Source: Psychrobacillus sp044762855 (lineage in GTDB: Bacteria > Bacillota > Bacilli > Bacillales_A > Planococcaceae). From it: 64,000 bases of DNA. The position numbers and the translations under genes are program-made. Each line of letters opens with the position of its first letter. Position 1 is the stretch's first letter. Of this stretch, positions 26,440 through 35,736 are shown piece by piece. The DNA lies in contig NZ_JBIWFB010000001.1 in NCBI RefSeq assembly GCF_044762855.1, positions 124,001 to 188,000 on the forward strand, given 5' to 3'. The notes beneath the pieces were generated by a model, which searched no databases, was not told the DNA's origin, and saw nothing but the letters and a program-made list of their open reading frames with translations.

Positions 26440-26469
26440 AGAGCCTAAAATATACTTTAGGCTCTTTTT
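26440..26469 (+). terminator. Rho-independent terminator
   Basis: 10-bp stem AGAGCCTAAA/TTTAGGCTCT with T5 tail, 15 nt after the soluble chemoreceptor gene. A degraded copy is present at 36199-36228. Confidence 0.85.
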
Positions 26470-26472
26470 GTT

Positions 26473-26505
26473 AAATTGTGCGGGTGCCTTGCACCCACAC
26501 AATTT
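26473..26505. repeat. GGTGC-centred palindrome overlapping the mvaB stop
   Basis: AAATTGTGCGGGTGC, CTT, GCACCCACACAATTT: 15-nt arms with one mismatch. Member of the same dispersed family as 22459-22495 and 35441-35467. Confidence 0.75.
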
Positions 26506-27412
26506 AGTTGGTCGAGCTATATTTTAGGGAATGGCTTTCTAAAGGTTTATTCATCTTATCCTGTATGAACAATGCTGCCGCATGAAGCTTATCCGAGTTT
26601 ATATTGGTTTGTATACCCATGCCGGTTAACATGTAATTTAGATCATCTGTCGCCAAATTACCTGAAGCACCCGGAGCATAAGGGCAGCCACCGAGTCCAC
26701 CTATGGAACTGTCGATTTTCGTAATGCCCATCTCTAAGGAAGCTAATACATTTGCCATTGCGGTTCCCCGAGTATTATGAAAATGCATAGCAATTTTATC
26801 AGCTGGATAGCGTTTAAGAAGCTCTTCTAATACAAAGTTCACTTGTAAAGGATTAGCAATTCCAATAGTATCGCCCAAAGATAACTCATCGATGCCCATT
26901 TCAAAGAGGGAATCGGACAACCGGATTATCTTTTCAATTTCTACATTTCCTTCATAAGGGCAGCCAAATACAGTTGATATATAACCTCTTACTGTTTTGT
27001 TATTTGCAATACTTTCACGAACAACTTCTGATAAGACAGTTTCAGTTTCTGTAATTGTTTTGTTAATATTTTTTTTGTTGTGCGTTTCGCTTGCTGAGAT
27101 AAAAACAGACACTTCATCAATTTTACTTTCCAAAGCGCGCGTTAGTCCCTTCATATTCGGCACAAGAGCCGCATAAGTCACTTCATCAAATTTATTAATT
27201 TGCTTAGCTACAAGCTCTGCATCTGACAATGCCGGAATCCATGTTGGATTTACAAAGGAAGTCACTTCTATATAGCTTAATCCAGATGCAGAAAGCAGAT
27301 TTATCCATTCTATTTTATCTTCTGTTTGGATAAAATTGCTCTCATTTTGTAATCCATCTCTCGGTCCTACTTCTCTAATATGCACTTTTTTAGGAAAATT
27401 GTGTTTCACCAT
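26504..27412 (-). CDS. mvaB: Hydroxymethylglutaryl-CoA lyase
   Basis: 302 aa HMGL-like TIM barrel. The N-terminal REVGPRDGLQNE motif holds the catalytic Arg/Asp, HFHNTRG is the metal-binding region, and GLGGCPYAPGASGN contains the active-site Cys. It cleaves HMG-CoA to acetyl-CoA and acetoacetate. Here it is the last gene of an operon with a degradative HMG-CoA reductase and a transporter, so it probably finishes mevalonate catabolism rather than leucine breakdown. The gap to the permease gene is 19 nt. Confidence 0.9.
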   Translation of the reverse strand: MVKHNFPKKVHIREVGPRDGLQNESNFIQTEDKIEWINLLSASGLSYIEVTSFVNPTWIPALSDAELVAKQINKFDEVTYAALVPNMKGLTRALESKIDEVSVFISASETHNKKNINKTITETETVLSEVVRESIANNKTVRGYISTVFGCPYEGNVEIEKIIRLSDSLFEMGIDELSLGDTIGIANPLQVNFVLEELLKRYPADKIAMHFHNTRGTAMANVLASLEMGITKIDSSIGGLGGCPYAPGASGNLATDDLNYMLTGMGIQTNINSDKLHAAALFIQDKMNKPLESHSLKYSSTN

Positions 27413-27431
27413 TTTGTATAACCCCTTTCAG

Positions 27432-28787
27432 CTACATACCGAATAATGTCATCATAATCCAAGTAGAAGCATAGAAAATCATAAACTGTACGCCTGCACC
27501 AATTCCAAGAATTCGATTTAATAGACCTCCAACCGCAGCCACTGTGAATGTTAATACAATTCCTACAAGTTGTGCCTCATGGAAGGCAAGAAGACATGCA
27601 AGTCCTATGAACATTGCAACGATAGCTTCTTGGCTGACAAACTTCATTACAAGAACGGAAGCTTTTCTCGCGTAGTTCATAGAAAACGGATATGCAATTA
27701 GAGAAGCAACAACTAGCCCAATCACCCCGTAAAGGAAGAAATCCCATGACGTTAAATACGTATGTAGATTATTAATAGGATCTACAGTGAAAACTGGTGG
27801 TGCGTTAAATAACGGAGATCCAGGTCCTAATGCTACAGGACTCAATGGAATCCCGAAAGCAATAAGCGGAATAATTACTTCTGCAATATAAGTAGATTCG
27901 GTAACACCATTCATAACTGCTAAGCTAGTAGTAGACTTTTTATAAGTTCCTTTCGTGCGAGAACCAACGATTTCCCCCATAAGAGATGTCATACCAACAG
28001 GACTAAAAACAAAAGTCAAAGACGAAATAAAAGTAGTAATAGAAGTGAAAATCTGTTGTCTACCAGTAAGTATTTTTAATGGATTTGGAAAATATCCTTT
28101 CCATGACTTTGTTTCAGGTGCCAAGTTGTATTCTTTAGGCTTATCCCGTTCAATTGTTTTTCTAGCATTTGAAGAAGTAGCAAATAATAAATCACAAAAT
28201 ATAGGACCAATTGCAATTCCTAAAAAGAAACTAATGGATAAATGTTTATCCAATATACTAAAGCTCATTAAGTCTAAACTTTTTATAAAGAATGCAAAAG
28301 GTATGATCATTAAAACACTTACCCATTTTCCTTTAGAGAAGTAAGCTATTAATATAGCAGCAAGTGTGAAAATTATTCCGGTGGATGATTTAAAAAAATC
28401 AGCGAATTGCCCTAAAAACTGTCCTAATAAAACAGCTGTTGGCAAAGCGATGAATGCTCCGATAATTCCCCCAGAAATCATCTTTCTTAGTGCAATATGG
28501 GGCATCCCCATTCTTCGGAGTGTGTTCGCGTGATCTATCAACGGAACTGCAGTTGTATCTCCTGGAATACCCATTAGCGCAGTTGGAACGGCATGTGTTA
28601 GATGTTTTGCAAGAACGGCAGCCATGAAAAATGAAAATACAGCTGCTGGAGGAGCACCTAATAGGATTACCAATAAAGTAAGCGGTACCATAATTGCTGT
28701 CTCATCTGTACCGGAAATAAGCCCTAATAAAGAAAAAACGATTGCCCCAATTAAAGCGAATAAAATTGCTGTGACAAGTAAACTCAT
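27432..28787 (-). CDS. TctA-like permease, candidate mevalonate transporter
   Basis: 451 aa, very hydrophobic, about 11 membrane helices. The PTALMGIPGDTTAVPLIDH and RRMGMPHIALRK segments match the TctA signature (ILxxIPGdaa...lDGypm...G). TctA proteins are the large subunits of tripartite carboxylate transporters, but no TctC binding protein is present here. Position between HMG-CoA reductase and lyase genes suggests uptake of mevalonate or a similar hydroxy-acid; this is inference. Start overlaps the previous gene by 4 nt (ATGA-type coupling). Confidence 0.8.
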   Translation of the reverse strand: MSLLVTAILFALIGAIVFSLLGLISGTDETAIMVPLTLLVILLGAPPAAVFSFFMAAVLAKHLTHAVPTALMGIPGDTTAVPLIDHANTLRRMGMPHIALRKMISGGIIGAFIALPTAVLLGQFLGQFADFFKSSTGIIFTLAAILIAYFSKGKWVSVLMIIPFAFFIKSLDLMSFSILDKHLSISFFLGIAIGPIFCDLLFATSSNARKTIERDKPKEYNLAPETKSWKGYFPNPLKILTGRQQIFTSITTFISSLTFVFSPVGMTSLMGEIVGSRTKGTYKKSTTSLAVMNGVTESTYIAEVIIPLIAFGIPLSPVALGPGSPLFNAPPVFTVDPINNLHTYLTSWDFFLYGVIGLVVASLIAYPFSMNYARKASVLVMKFVSQEAIVAMFIGLACLLAFHEAQLVGIVLTFTVAAVGGLLNRILGIGAGVQFMIFYASTWIMMTLFGM

Positions 28788-29239
28788 TTCTTCTGCTCAC
28801 CTCCAAGTGCTCTAAAACTATTTAATACACCTAACTCTTCTAATTCTTTTTTAGTAATAGGATCGCTTTCGATTAATCTCAATTCTTCCACAGGGTTCAA
28901 TTGCAAATCCTCAAAAACTTGTTTCATGCTTTCAGAAGATGTTTCTTCTTCAATTAACACTCTTTTTGCTTTAAAAAGAATAGAACAAATAACTAGAGCT
29001 AAGACACTCCCTGAAATGCCGAGTAGTAATGAATAGGAAGCAACCATATTATCGCTGGCAATAGAAGGGAAGAGAAATAGGCCAATATTATAGCCCCCTA
29101 GACTTACGCCAACACTTATAAGGACTGCTATGAGTAAATGGTTTGGTAAAATAGTATCTCCTAGTATTTCTAAATACGTTTTCTTCTTTTTATTATCAAG
29201 GTTCAAATCAGATTTTGATGTTTCATGATTTTGTGACAT
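28784..29239 (-). CDS. Small membrane protein, probable partner of the TctA-like permease
   Basis: 151 aa. A 30-residue hydrophilic N-terminus, two or three membrane helices (about 35-55 and 65-90), then a 55-residue charged cytoplasmic tail. It occupies the place of TctB in tripartite transporters, but sequence and helix number do not clearly fit TctB. ATG 29239 follows AAAGAGG at 8 nt, three codons inside an alternative GTG. It starts next to the stop of mvaA and overlaps the permease gene, so the four genes are coupled. Confidence 0.7.
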   Translation of the reverse strand: MSQNHETSKSDLNLDNKKKKTYLEILGDTILPNHLLIAVLISVGVSLGGYNIGLFLFPSIASDNMVASYSLLLGISGSVLALVICSILFKAKRVLIEEETSSESMKQVFEDLQLNPVEELRLIESDPITKKELEELGVLNSFRALGGEQKK

Positions 29240-29240
29240 C

Positions 29241-30509
29241 TTATTCACCTCTTTGAATCGATTGAGTTATCTCTAAAATACGGTCATATCTAAGATCTTT
29301 TTCTTTAATCGCTTGAGCAACGATTCTATCAACATCAGATTTATCTGCCCCTGCCATTACTGCTAAATTTCTTGCATGAAGGGACATATGTCCTCTTTGG
29401 ATACCTTCTGCCGAAAGGGCACGTAAAGCTGCAGCATTTTGTGCCAAACCGGCAGCAGCTATGCAACCCGCAAGTTCTTCAGCCGTACTAACTCTCATTA
29501 TTTTAAGAGCTGCTTGTGCAACTGGGTGTGTTTTTGTAGCGCCACCGACAATACCGACTGCCATAGGAAGCTCGATAGTTCCTGATAAGTTACCATCTGC
29601 ATTAATCTCCCATTTAGTTAAAGATTTATAGTGACCAGATATAGAAGCGTAAGCATGCGCCCCAGCTTCTACAGCACGTGTGTCATTTCCAGTTGCTAAT
29701 ACTACAGCAGAAATTCCATTCATAATGCCTTTGTTATGAGTCGCGGCACGGTAAGGATCAAAGTCTGCAAATTCGAAAGCGCTTACAATGTTTTCAACTA
29801 TTTCTTTGCCCCCCAGAGCTTCGCTTGAAAATACTGCTCTTGCTCGAACTAATCGACGGTCTGCAAGATTAGAGATAATACGAAGTACAACTTTTCCTCC
29901 AGTAATTGTTTCAATAGTTGGTGTCACGGCTTCTGCCATCGTATTGACTGCATTCGCTCCCATTGCATCTTTTGTATCAACTATAAGATGAATTACTAGC
30001 ATAATCTGATTTGTGGTAGGAATAATATGGACTTCTAAGTCTTTCGCTCCTCCACCTAGAGATACTAATGTAGGATCTTTTTCATTACAGTAGTTTAAAA
30101 TCTCTTCTTTATGTTCAAATATCTTTGCTCTTGCTGCATAAGGATCTGCAATATTTAGTACTTGGATTTGTCCGCGCATAATTGTCCCACTCATGGATGT
30201 AAAAAAACCACCAAGCTCATATGCTGCTTTAGCTGCGTTACTTGCTGCAGCTACAACGGAAGGTTCTTCAGTCGCCATAGGAATGAAAGTGTCTTTTCCA
30301 TTTATTTTAAAATTTGTAGCAACTCCAACTGGTATCCCAATTTGTCCTATGACATTTTCAATCATTGAATCTGCTAAGTCCATCGATAACGGATATTCTC
30401 CAGAGAGAGAATTTATTTCATTTTCTGATAAATTACACCCCTTTGTAACAATATCAAATCTTTCTTTTGTTGATAAACGGTAAAAGCCTGGAATTCTTGA
30501 ATTAGACAT
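29241..30509 (-). CDS. mvaA: Class II (degradative) HMG-CoA reductase
   Basis: 422 aa. It strongly resembles the Pseudomonas mevalonii enzyme along its length: MIENVIGQI, EEPSVVAAAS (catalytic Glu, about 81-84), DAMGANAVNTMAEA (nucleotide site), THNKGIMNG (catalytic Lys), GND (catalytic Asp) and SLHARN (catalytic His). In class II enzymes the usual in-vivo direction in organisms with a partner HMG-CoA lyase is oxidation of mevalonate to HMG-CoA. Start at 30509 fits GAAGGGG; an in-frame ATG 12 codons earlier lies in the palindrome. A 43-nt palindrome sits just upstream. Confidence 0.92.
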   Translation of the reverse strand: MSNSRIPGFYRLSTKERFDIVTKGCNLSENEINSLSGEYPLSMDLADSMIENVIGQIGIPVGVATNFKINGKDTFIPMATEEPSVVAAASNAAKAAYELGGFFTSMSGTIMRGQIQVLNIADPYAARAKIFEHKEEILNYCNEKDPTLVSLGGGAKDLEVHIIPTTNQIMLVIHLIVDTKDAMGANAVNTMAEAVTPTIETITGGKVVLRIISNLADRRLVRARAVFSSEALGGKEIVENIVSAFEFADFDPYRAATHNKGIMNGISAVVLATGNDTRAVEAGAHAYASISGHYKSLTKWEINADGNLSGTIELPMAVGIVGGATKTHPVAQAALKIMRVSTAEELAGCIAAAGLAQNAAALRALSAEGIQRGHMSLHARNLAVMAGADKSDVDRIVAQAIKEKDLRYDRILEITQSIQRGE

Positions 30510-30526
30510 ACAGTACACCCCTTCTT

Positions 30527-30569
30527 TTTGTGTAATAGTATTCAACTAAGTTGAATGCTATTACACAAA
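30527..30569 (-). promoter_or_regulatory. 43-nt palindrome upstream of mvaA
   Basis: Arms TTTGTGTAATAGTATTCAACT and its complement, with one mismatch and a one-base centre, end about 18 nt before the mvaA start and next to its ribosome site. No T run follows in either direction, so a simple terminator is unlikely. Candidate operator for the nearby XRE-cupin regulator, or an mRNA hairpin that masks translation. Confidence 0.65.
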
Positions 30570-30743
30570 GGTACAATAATAATTATTAATTGTAAATACT
30601 TAAAATACATCTTATTCAGAAAATATTAATTTATTTATAATAAGATTAGAAAAAGAGGGAAGGGGATCAGTACGAAGTATACAAGAAGGCGACTGCTGAT
30701 TTTTATAGTCAAATAGACAAATAAAATCAGCACGATAGAATTA

Positions 30744-31304
30744 TTAAAGAGTGTTTCCTTGGATAAAAAGAGTTAAAACCTTTGCTTCCGTATTTTTATC
30801 GGCTGAAAGAAAAATATGAGGAATATTACCCTCGAAATATGCGCTATCTCCTGGTTCTAAGAAATATAATTCACCATCATAATATAAATTAATCGAACCG
30901 GATAAAATATAGATAAATTCGTCTTCTATATGGGTAAAGGGTTCTACTAAATCTGCTTCGGGCAATACTGTAACAATTACAGGTTCTATTTTGCTAAATT
31001 GGTTACGGTTTGCAAGTGCTTCATATGTGTAGCCTATTTCTTTATTTCCAAGCTTTAGCTTTTTTTCGTTGTTTTTGACGATGGCTAATTTATTTTGGTT
31101 ATTTGCTTCTAAAAACCAAGATAATGGAGCATTTAATTCTTGAGCGATTTTCGAAAGTGTCGCAACAGCTGGAGAGGCTTGTCCATTTTCAATTTTTGAT
31201 ATATGACTCTTTGTTAAATTGCATTTCTCAGCCAGTTCTTGTTGCGTAAGTGATTGATTTAATCTAGCTTCTTTAACTTTTTTACCTATATGCTGAAGAT
31301 AAAT
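30744..31304 (-). CDS. XRE-family regulator with C-terminal cupin domain, ATT start
   Basis: 186 aa. Residues about 5-60 are an HTH_3 domain (IGKKVKEARLNQSLTQQEL, then LTKSHISKIENGQASP). Residues about 105-180 are a cupin_2 domain (FTHIEDEFIYILSG, YFLEPGDSAYFEGNIPH). The frame is closed upstream by TAG at 31319. Between that stop and the HTH the only usable initiation codon is ATT at 31304, placed 8 nt after a perfect AGGAGG (31318-31313). Regulators of this type sense small metabolites; its position and the palindrome suggest control of the mevalonate operon. Confidence 0.85.
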   Translation of the reverse strand: MYLQHIGKKVKEARLNQSLTQQELAEKCNLTKSHISKIENGQASPAVATLSKIAQELNAPLSWFLEANNQNKLAIVKNNEKKLKLGNKEIGYTYEALANRNQFSKIEPVIVTVLPEADLVEPFTHIEDEFIYILSGSINLYYDGELYFLEPGDSAYFEGNIPHIFLSADKNTEAKVLTLFIQGNTL

Positions 31305-31415
31305 TTTACTCTCCTCCTAGTGAGTTCTACTATTAATAATCAAATAATACTATTAATGCTTTAAGTTTGTAAGTAGGTATAGAAAAATTCTAACTTCTAT
31401 TTTTGAAGTCCCCCG

Positions 31416-31458
31416 AATAAAATGGAGCGCATAAATGACACAGCCACTTACGCGCTCC
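31416..31458 (-). terminator. Terminator of the secreted nuclease gene
   Basis: On the minus strand, GGAGCGCGTAA pairs with TTATGCGCTCC, followed by ATTTTATT, 17 nt after the stop codon. Confidence 0.75.
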
Positions 31459-31474
31459 TAATATTAGTTCTTAC

Positions 31475-34400
31475 TTATTTAATTTTCTTGAATTTCCACT
31501 TCTTTGATTTACTATCGTAGTAAGCACCTTCTACAGTAGGTTTTTTACCTCCTGTAACAATGATGAAGTAGTCTTTAAAACCTTGTGTTATTTTATTATT
31601 TTTGCTATCAAAGAAAGCGATGTCTTTCAACTTTAGGTTATCTTTAATCTTCTCTTTGTTCTTTTCTTTTAATAGACCTGGTGGTACATGATAATCTAAG
31701 TGAAGTGTAAATTCACCACTCTTAGCAAGTGTATGAAAGTTCCTTGCAGGGATAGTGAATGTTCCGGTAATAAGTGTAATGATGACATCTTTATTGGCCG
31801 CGTCTATTTTCTTTGTAGCTGCTTCTGTGAAACGAATATAAACGTTTCCGGCATCGTGCAATACTGACCCGTCTACTGTGATAACAGCTTTAGAGGTATC
31901 TACCTGCTCAGCGGTAATTACTGCTTCACCAGCCTTATTAGATTGAACAGTGACGTTAATCGTTACTTTATTATCCCTGTAGGTTGCGGTTATTGCTGTT
32001 TTTCCAGCTGCTTTTGCTGTAATCGCACCTTTTTCTACAGAAACGACTTTCTTATCAAAGCCACTGTAAATTGCTTCTGCAGTTACGTCTTTTGTTGAAG
32101 TAGAACCATCTTGTTTGGTCGTAGTTTCTGTTAATGTAATTTGTTCCGTTTGACCTGATTCTAATTGTGCAGATGTTTTATTCGCTTTTAGAGTGTATGT
32201 TTCTTTTTCGTTAAATTCAACTTGGACTAAAACAGGATCGTGATCAGATGCACGACCGTGAATATCCATGTAGTTCGCGTTAATGTGAATCATGTCTACA
32301 GAAGTTTTATCTGCTAAATTATTCGTTACTAAAACATGGTCTAGAACTTGGTTGTTTCCTTGATAGTAATAAGAAAAACGTTCACCAACAGGCACTTTTT
32401 CTACCATATTCGTTAAAATGCCACCCTTAAGAGCAGCAAGGGTAGGGGTGAATTCAAAATCATTCATATCACCAGCTACGACTACGTTTAAATCTGGATC
32501 TTTCGCTTGACCAGCTTTGATGAAGTTATTAATCATAGTTGCTATTTCAATTCGCTCTGCTTCCGAGACTAGATATGGAGGTTGATGTTTCCCAAATAAA
32601 GGCTGATCTCCGCCTTTAGAATTTAAATGTGTTCCGATAACAACCACTTTTTCCCCTTTGAATTCAAATTGAGCCGCAAGTGGTTTACGCGTATTAGGTA
32701 GGGGGATGTCTAAAATACGACCTGGATTTAACGTTAAGTTACCATTTTCATCCCAGGCTGCTTTATCAGTTGAGCTACCTTTTATACCTTCTACTAAAGT
32801 GACACGTTCTGGATTGTACAAGTATCCTACTCGAATATTCCCACCTGGTTGTCCACCATCTCGATCATACTCAGGTGCGATGTCTGTCCATTTGTAAGTC
32901 GGACCACCTTCAGAAACGATTGCAGCAATTAAGCGTTCATAACTCGCAGATGCATCTGTATTGCCAGAAGCTGTTGGTCCATCATTATCTTGAACTTCTA
33001 CTAATGTAATAATGTCGGGAGATTTCATATTTTCCACGAATGACTTTGCGATTCTCGCTACTTTTTCATCAGGGGTATTTTCTTTATTTGTTGAAAAGTT
33101 TTCCACATTGTAAGAAGCTACTGTTAGTTTATCTTCTTTTGGTTCAATATTTGTTATTACTTTAGGTTTTTCAATCCGAGTAATTGGCGGAAGAGAGGAT
33201 TCTTCTGTCCATAGCTTGAAATTTCCAAAACCGTAGCCCATTACACCAACAATATTTTCTGTATAATAGTCACCAGATTTTGCGTCATAGTTTTCATTAT
33301 TAATATCTACAAAAATTCGCTCTGGATTGTAGTCATTAGCTGATATATTAACACCGCCTAAAACATTGAATACTGTATTAGTAGAATTAGCTGCTACTAC
33401 AGCAACTTCACCATATTGTTGTGGTCCAACTACTTTTGCATTCGGAATGGCGAGTCGCATTAATTCAACAGATTCCCAAAAATCGATTCCATCCTCTAAT
33501 GGATCAAATGAAGTTAATCCGTCATTGTCGATTATTTCGGTTGGCGGGAAAATATCTTCCCCGATAACTAAAGGAGTAGGGAGAGCCGCTGTTCCACTCT
33601 TTGTAACAGTTGTCGCACGAATTCTTGTAATTGGTAAATCATTTGCTTTCATATCCGAATAGCCTTCGTAATACCATTCCTCTACAGTTCCTGAAACTGC
33701 TACTAAATCGCCAACTTTAAGTCCGTTTGAAGCTTTATTAACAATGATTGCTTCGGAAGTAGTATTGTCGTCATCCGGATTAATGTCTTGAATGACAAAG
33801 TTTGCTGAGTTATACAAGTGTGTTACGACTCCATTGATGTTTTGTACGCTTGCACCTTCATAAGGAGAGAAGTGCCCGTTTCCTTGAATGTCGCGAATAA
33901 TAAGGTTATTTGACTTCAGTACATTGTAGGTAAAATTGAATACATCAGAAGTAGTGTCACTTACAGCAATTGCTTTAATTGTTGTAGTTTTTGTTAATTT
34001 AATAGGGGCAGTGTACTTTGTACTTTCCAATGTAGGAGTCGAGCCATCTAGTGTATAGCGGATAGTCGCACCTTCAATTGGTGTCATTAAAGAAATTTCT
34101 GTTCCTTCCGAAATAGTTCCAGGTAAAACATCCGTGTAAACATCGGGTTTATTTACTTGTTCAAAGCTTTCTAAACCGAGTGTTTTCACCTGATAGCTTG
34201 TATTGAATTTGGAAGCGATACCAGAAACATGTATTAAATCGCCATTTTTATATTGCTTGATGAATGTCTCGTATTCTAATCCGTTTCGGTTATCATTTCG
34301 AATAACAACAGATTCACCATTTTCATGTGTTGCAGTGAATTCGAATGTCCCGAAGTCATTTGTTTTTACTAAATTCGAGATGGTAGCGTTATTTAGTTGA

Positions 34401-35200
34401 ATACGTTCTGCTTGAGTCTCTTCACTCACTCCAGTCGGTGTAATTTCTTGGGCTGTTGGAAGGGTATTTCCTGAAGAAATCTTTGAAATTTTAGTCGGTT
34501 GGATTTGAAGTTCTCCACTGTATGGACTTACTTTTCCTTCAAGCTCTACAATATCTCCAGGATTTACATCTGCTGAATTAGTAAAAGCGTAAATTCCGGC
34601 TGTTTCATCTTGGATGTAGAAACCTTTTCCACCCCAAAAACCAGTGCCTGTTGTTACTGTTCCCTTTACTTTGATTACTTTATTTGCATCCGTTATAGCA
34701 CGAGCAGCAGCGATATTTTCTAGTTCCTCCACTTCAGGAGGAGTTGGTGCTTCTCCGTTTGAAATAATCGTGTATGCACTTGCATTTCTCAGTCCCGGAA
34801 CACTGAAATAGGCGGATAATGTGCCAGTAATTGTAACTTTCCCTTTGAATAAATTAGGGTTGTCCACCAAATTTAAAGCAGCCCGAACTACACCGGTTGG
34901 TAATTGAACCGGTAATATTTTCGATGCGTCCGTTTCGTTCGGAGAGTCGGCAAGCCCGACATTGGTTGCTACTGTAAAAGGTGCTTCTTGATCATAAGTA
35001 GTTCCAGAGCTTGCAGTCCCTACGATAAATCCTTGAACAGTTGCCGTACCGGTATTATTTGCGATGGCATCAGCAACAGATATAGGTTCTGCTGCTTGCG
35101 CTGTTGGTGCAGCGATAAACGGTAAAACCATAGTTAATACTAACAAGAGAGATAGGGCTACCTTGCTGAAAACGTGATTCTTCGTGTCACTTTTTGTCAA
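31475..35200 (-). CDS. Large secreted multidomain nuclease (YhcR-like)
   Basis: 1241 aa with a Sec signal peptide (cleavage near AQA-AEP, about residue 36). In order: OB-fold-like domains (about 40-160 and 165-340), a chitobiase/FN3-type domain (TLDGSTPTLESTKYTAPIKL, about 370-425), another OB-fold domain, an endonuclease/exonuclease/phosphatase domain (SYNVENFS, VVVAGDMNDFEFTP, ASDHDP; about 690-1010), and a bacterial Ig-like domain (about 1020-1100). The C-terminal 100 residues are basic. No LPXTG anchor, so secreted or loosely wall-bound. Similar proteins degrade extracellular nucleic acids for phosphate or nucleosides. Confidence 0.88.
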   Translation of the reverse strand: MTKSDTKNHVFSKVALSLLLVLTMVLPFIAAPTAQAAEPISVADAIANNTGTATVQGFIVGTASSGTTYDQEAPFTVATNVGLADSPNETDASKILPVQLPTGVVRAALNLVDNPNLFKGKVTITGTLSAYFSVPGLRNASAYTIISNGEAPTPPEVEELENIAAARAITDANKVIKVKGTVTTGTGFWGGKGFYIQDETAGIYAFTNSADVNPGDIVELEGKVSPYSGELQIQPTKISKISSGNTLPTAQEITPTGVSEETQAERIQLNNATISNLVKTNDFGTFEFTATHENGESVVIRNDNRNGLEYETFIKQYKNGDLIHVSGIASKFNTSYQVKTLGLESFEQVNKPDVYTDVLPGTISEGTEISLMTPIEGATIRYTLDGSTPTLESTKYTAPIKLTKTTTIKAIAVSDTTSDVFNFTYNVLKSNNLIIRDIQGNGHFSPYEGASVQNINGVVTHLYNSANFVIQDINPDDDNTTSEAIIVNKASNGLKVGDLVAVSGTVEEWYYEGYSDMKANDLPITRIRATTVTKSGTAALPTPLVIGEDIFPPTEIIDNDGLTSFDPLEDGIDFWESVELMRLAIPNAKVVGPQQYGEVAVVAANSTNTVFNVLGGVNISANDYNPERIFVDINNENYDAKSGDYYTENIVGVMGYGFGNFKLWTEESSLPPITRIEKPKVITNIEPKEDKLTVASYNVENFSTNKENTPDEKVARIAKSFVENMKSPDIITLVEVQDNDGPTASGNTDASASYERLIAAIVSEGGPTYKWTDIAPEYDRDGGQPGGNIRVGYLYNPERVTLVEGIKGSSTDKAAWDENGNLTLNPGRILDIPLPNTRKPLAAQFEFKGEKVVVIGTHLNSKGGDQPLFGKHQPPYLVSEAERIEIATMINNFIKAGQAKDPDLNVVVAGDMNDFEFTPTLAALKGGILTNMVEKVPVGERFSYYYQGNNQVLDHVLVTNNLADKTSVDMIHINANYMDIHGRASDHDPVLVQVEFNEKETYTLKANKTSAQLESGQTEQITLTETTTKQDGSTSTKDVTAEAIYSGFDKKVVSVEKGAITAKAAGKTAITATYRDNKVTINVTVQSNKAGEAVITAEQVDTSKAVITVDGSVLHDAGNVYIRFTEAATKKIDAANKDVIITLITGTFTIPARNFHTLAKSGEFTLHLDYHVPPGLLKEKNKEKIKDNLKLKDIAFFDSKNNKITQGFKDYFIIVTGGKKPTVEGAYYDSKSKKWKFKKIK

Positions 35201-35440
35201 CTAACTCACTCCTTGGCATATATTGTTTGATGCAAATAGATTATAGCAAAACAAAATTAGTAAAAAGATAAGATATTGTAAAATTTATAATATTGAAACG
35301 AAAACAGGAGGGAAGTATGTAACGGGAAGATTTTTGCTGTGAAAATATAATTATGGTGAAGTGAATACAAAGTTATAGATATATGAGAAAAGATATCAGA
35401 AGGTAAAATAATAAGATATTCTTTATAATTCCTATTTTTT
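35201..35440. other. AT-rich intergenic region
   Basis: Contains the upstream region of the nuclease gene (minus strand, RBS GGAGTGAG) and no gene. Nothing else recognised. Confidence 0.5.
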
Positions 35441-35467
35441 TATTACAAGTGCCTGGCACCTGTAATA
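35441..35467. repeat. GTGCCTGGCAC-centred palindrome
   Basis: TATTACAAGTGCC-T-GGCACCTGTAATA, 13-nt arms with one mismatch. It marks the left edge of the decayed duplicated segment. Same family as 22459-22495, whose arms also read TATTAC. Confidence 0.75.
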
Positions 35468-35736
35468 TTCCCAAAATGAATTAACTGTTTGCGATTAATG
35501 CACGGCATATTGTGCTAATAAAGTGAGGTAGCTATTTTCAGTTGTGCGCTGAGTAACAGTTGGGAACTGCTCGAGACATTAATGATTTCTCATTCATAAC
35601 TATTTAATTCAGTAACTTTAAAAGTGTTTTAGTAAGGTGCCTATCATAAAATAGAATATGCTCTAGTATAGGTGTATTGTACAGCCGGACTAGTTCCGCC
35701 TTCTGCTTGAAGTATTTTTTAAAAGCGAATTCTTTA
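35468..35736 (-). pseudogene. Decayed fragment of argS
   Basis: Aligns in the same orientation with 20895-21175 of the intact argS, sharing AAAATGAATTAA, ATGCACGGCATAT, GGGAACTGCT, TTCAGTAAC, AAAAGTGTTTT and ATAGGTGTATTGTAC. Substitutions and small indels have destroyed the frame. It covers roughly codons 425-515 only. Confidence 0.85.

Noticed and set aside
27955..28344. Antisense gene within the TctA-like permease
   Set aside because: No ribosome site, and the complementary frame is a clear membrane-protein gene.
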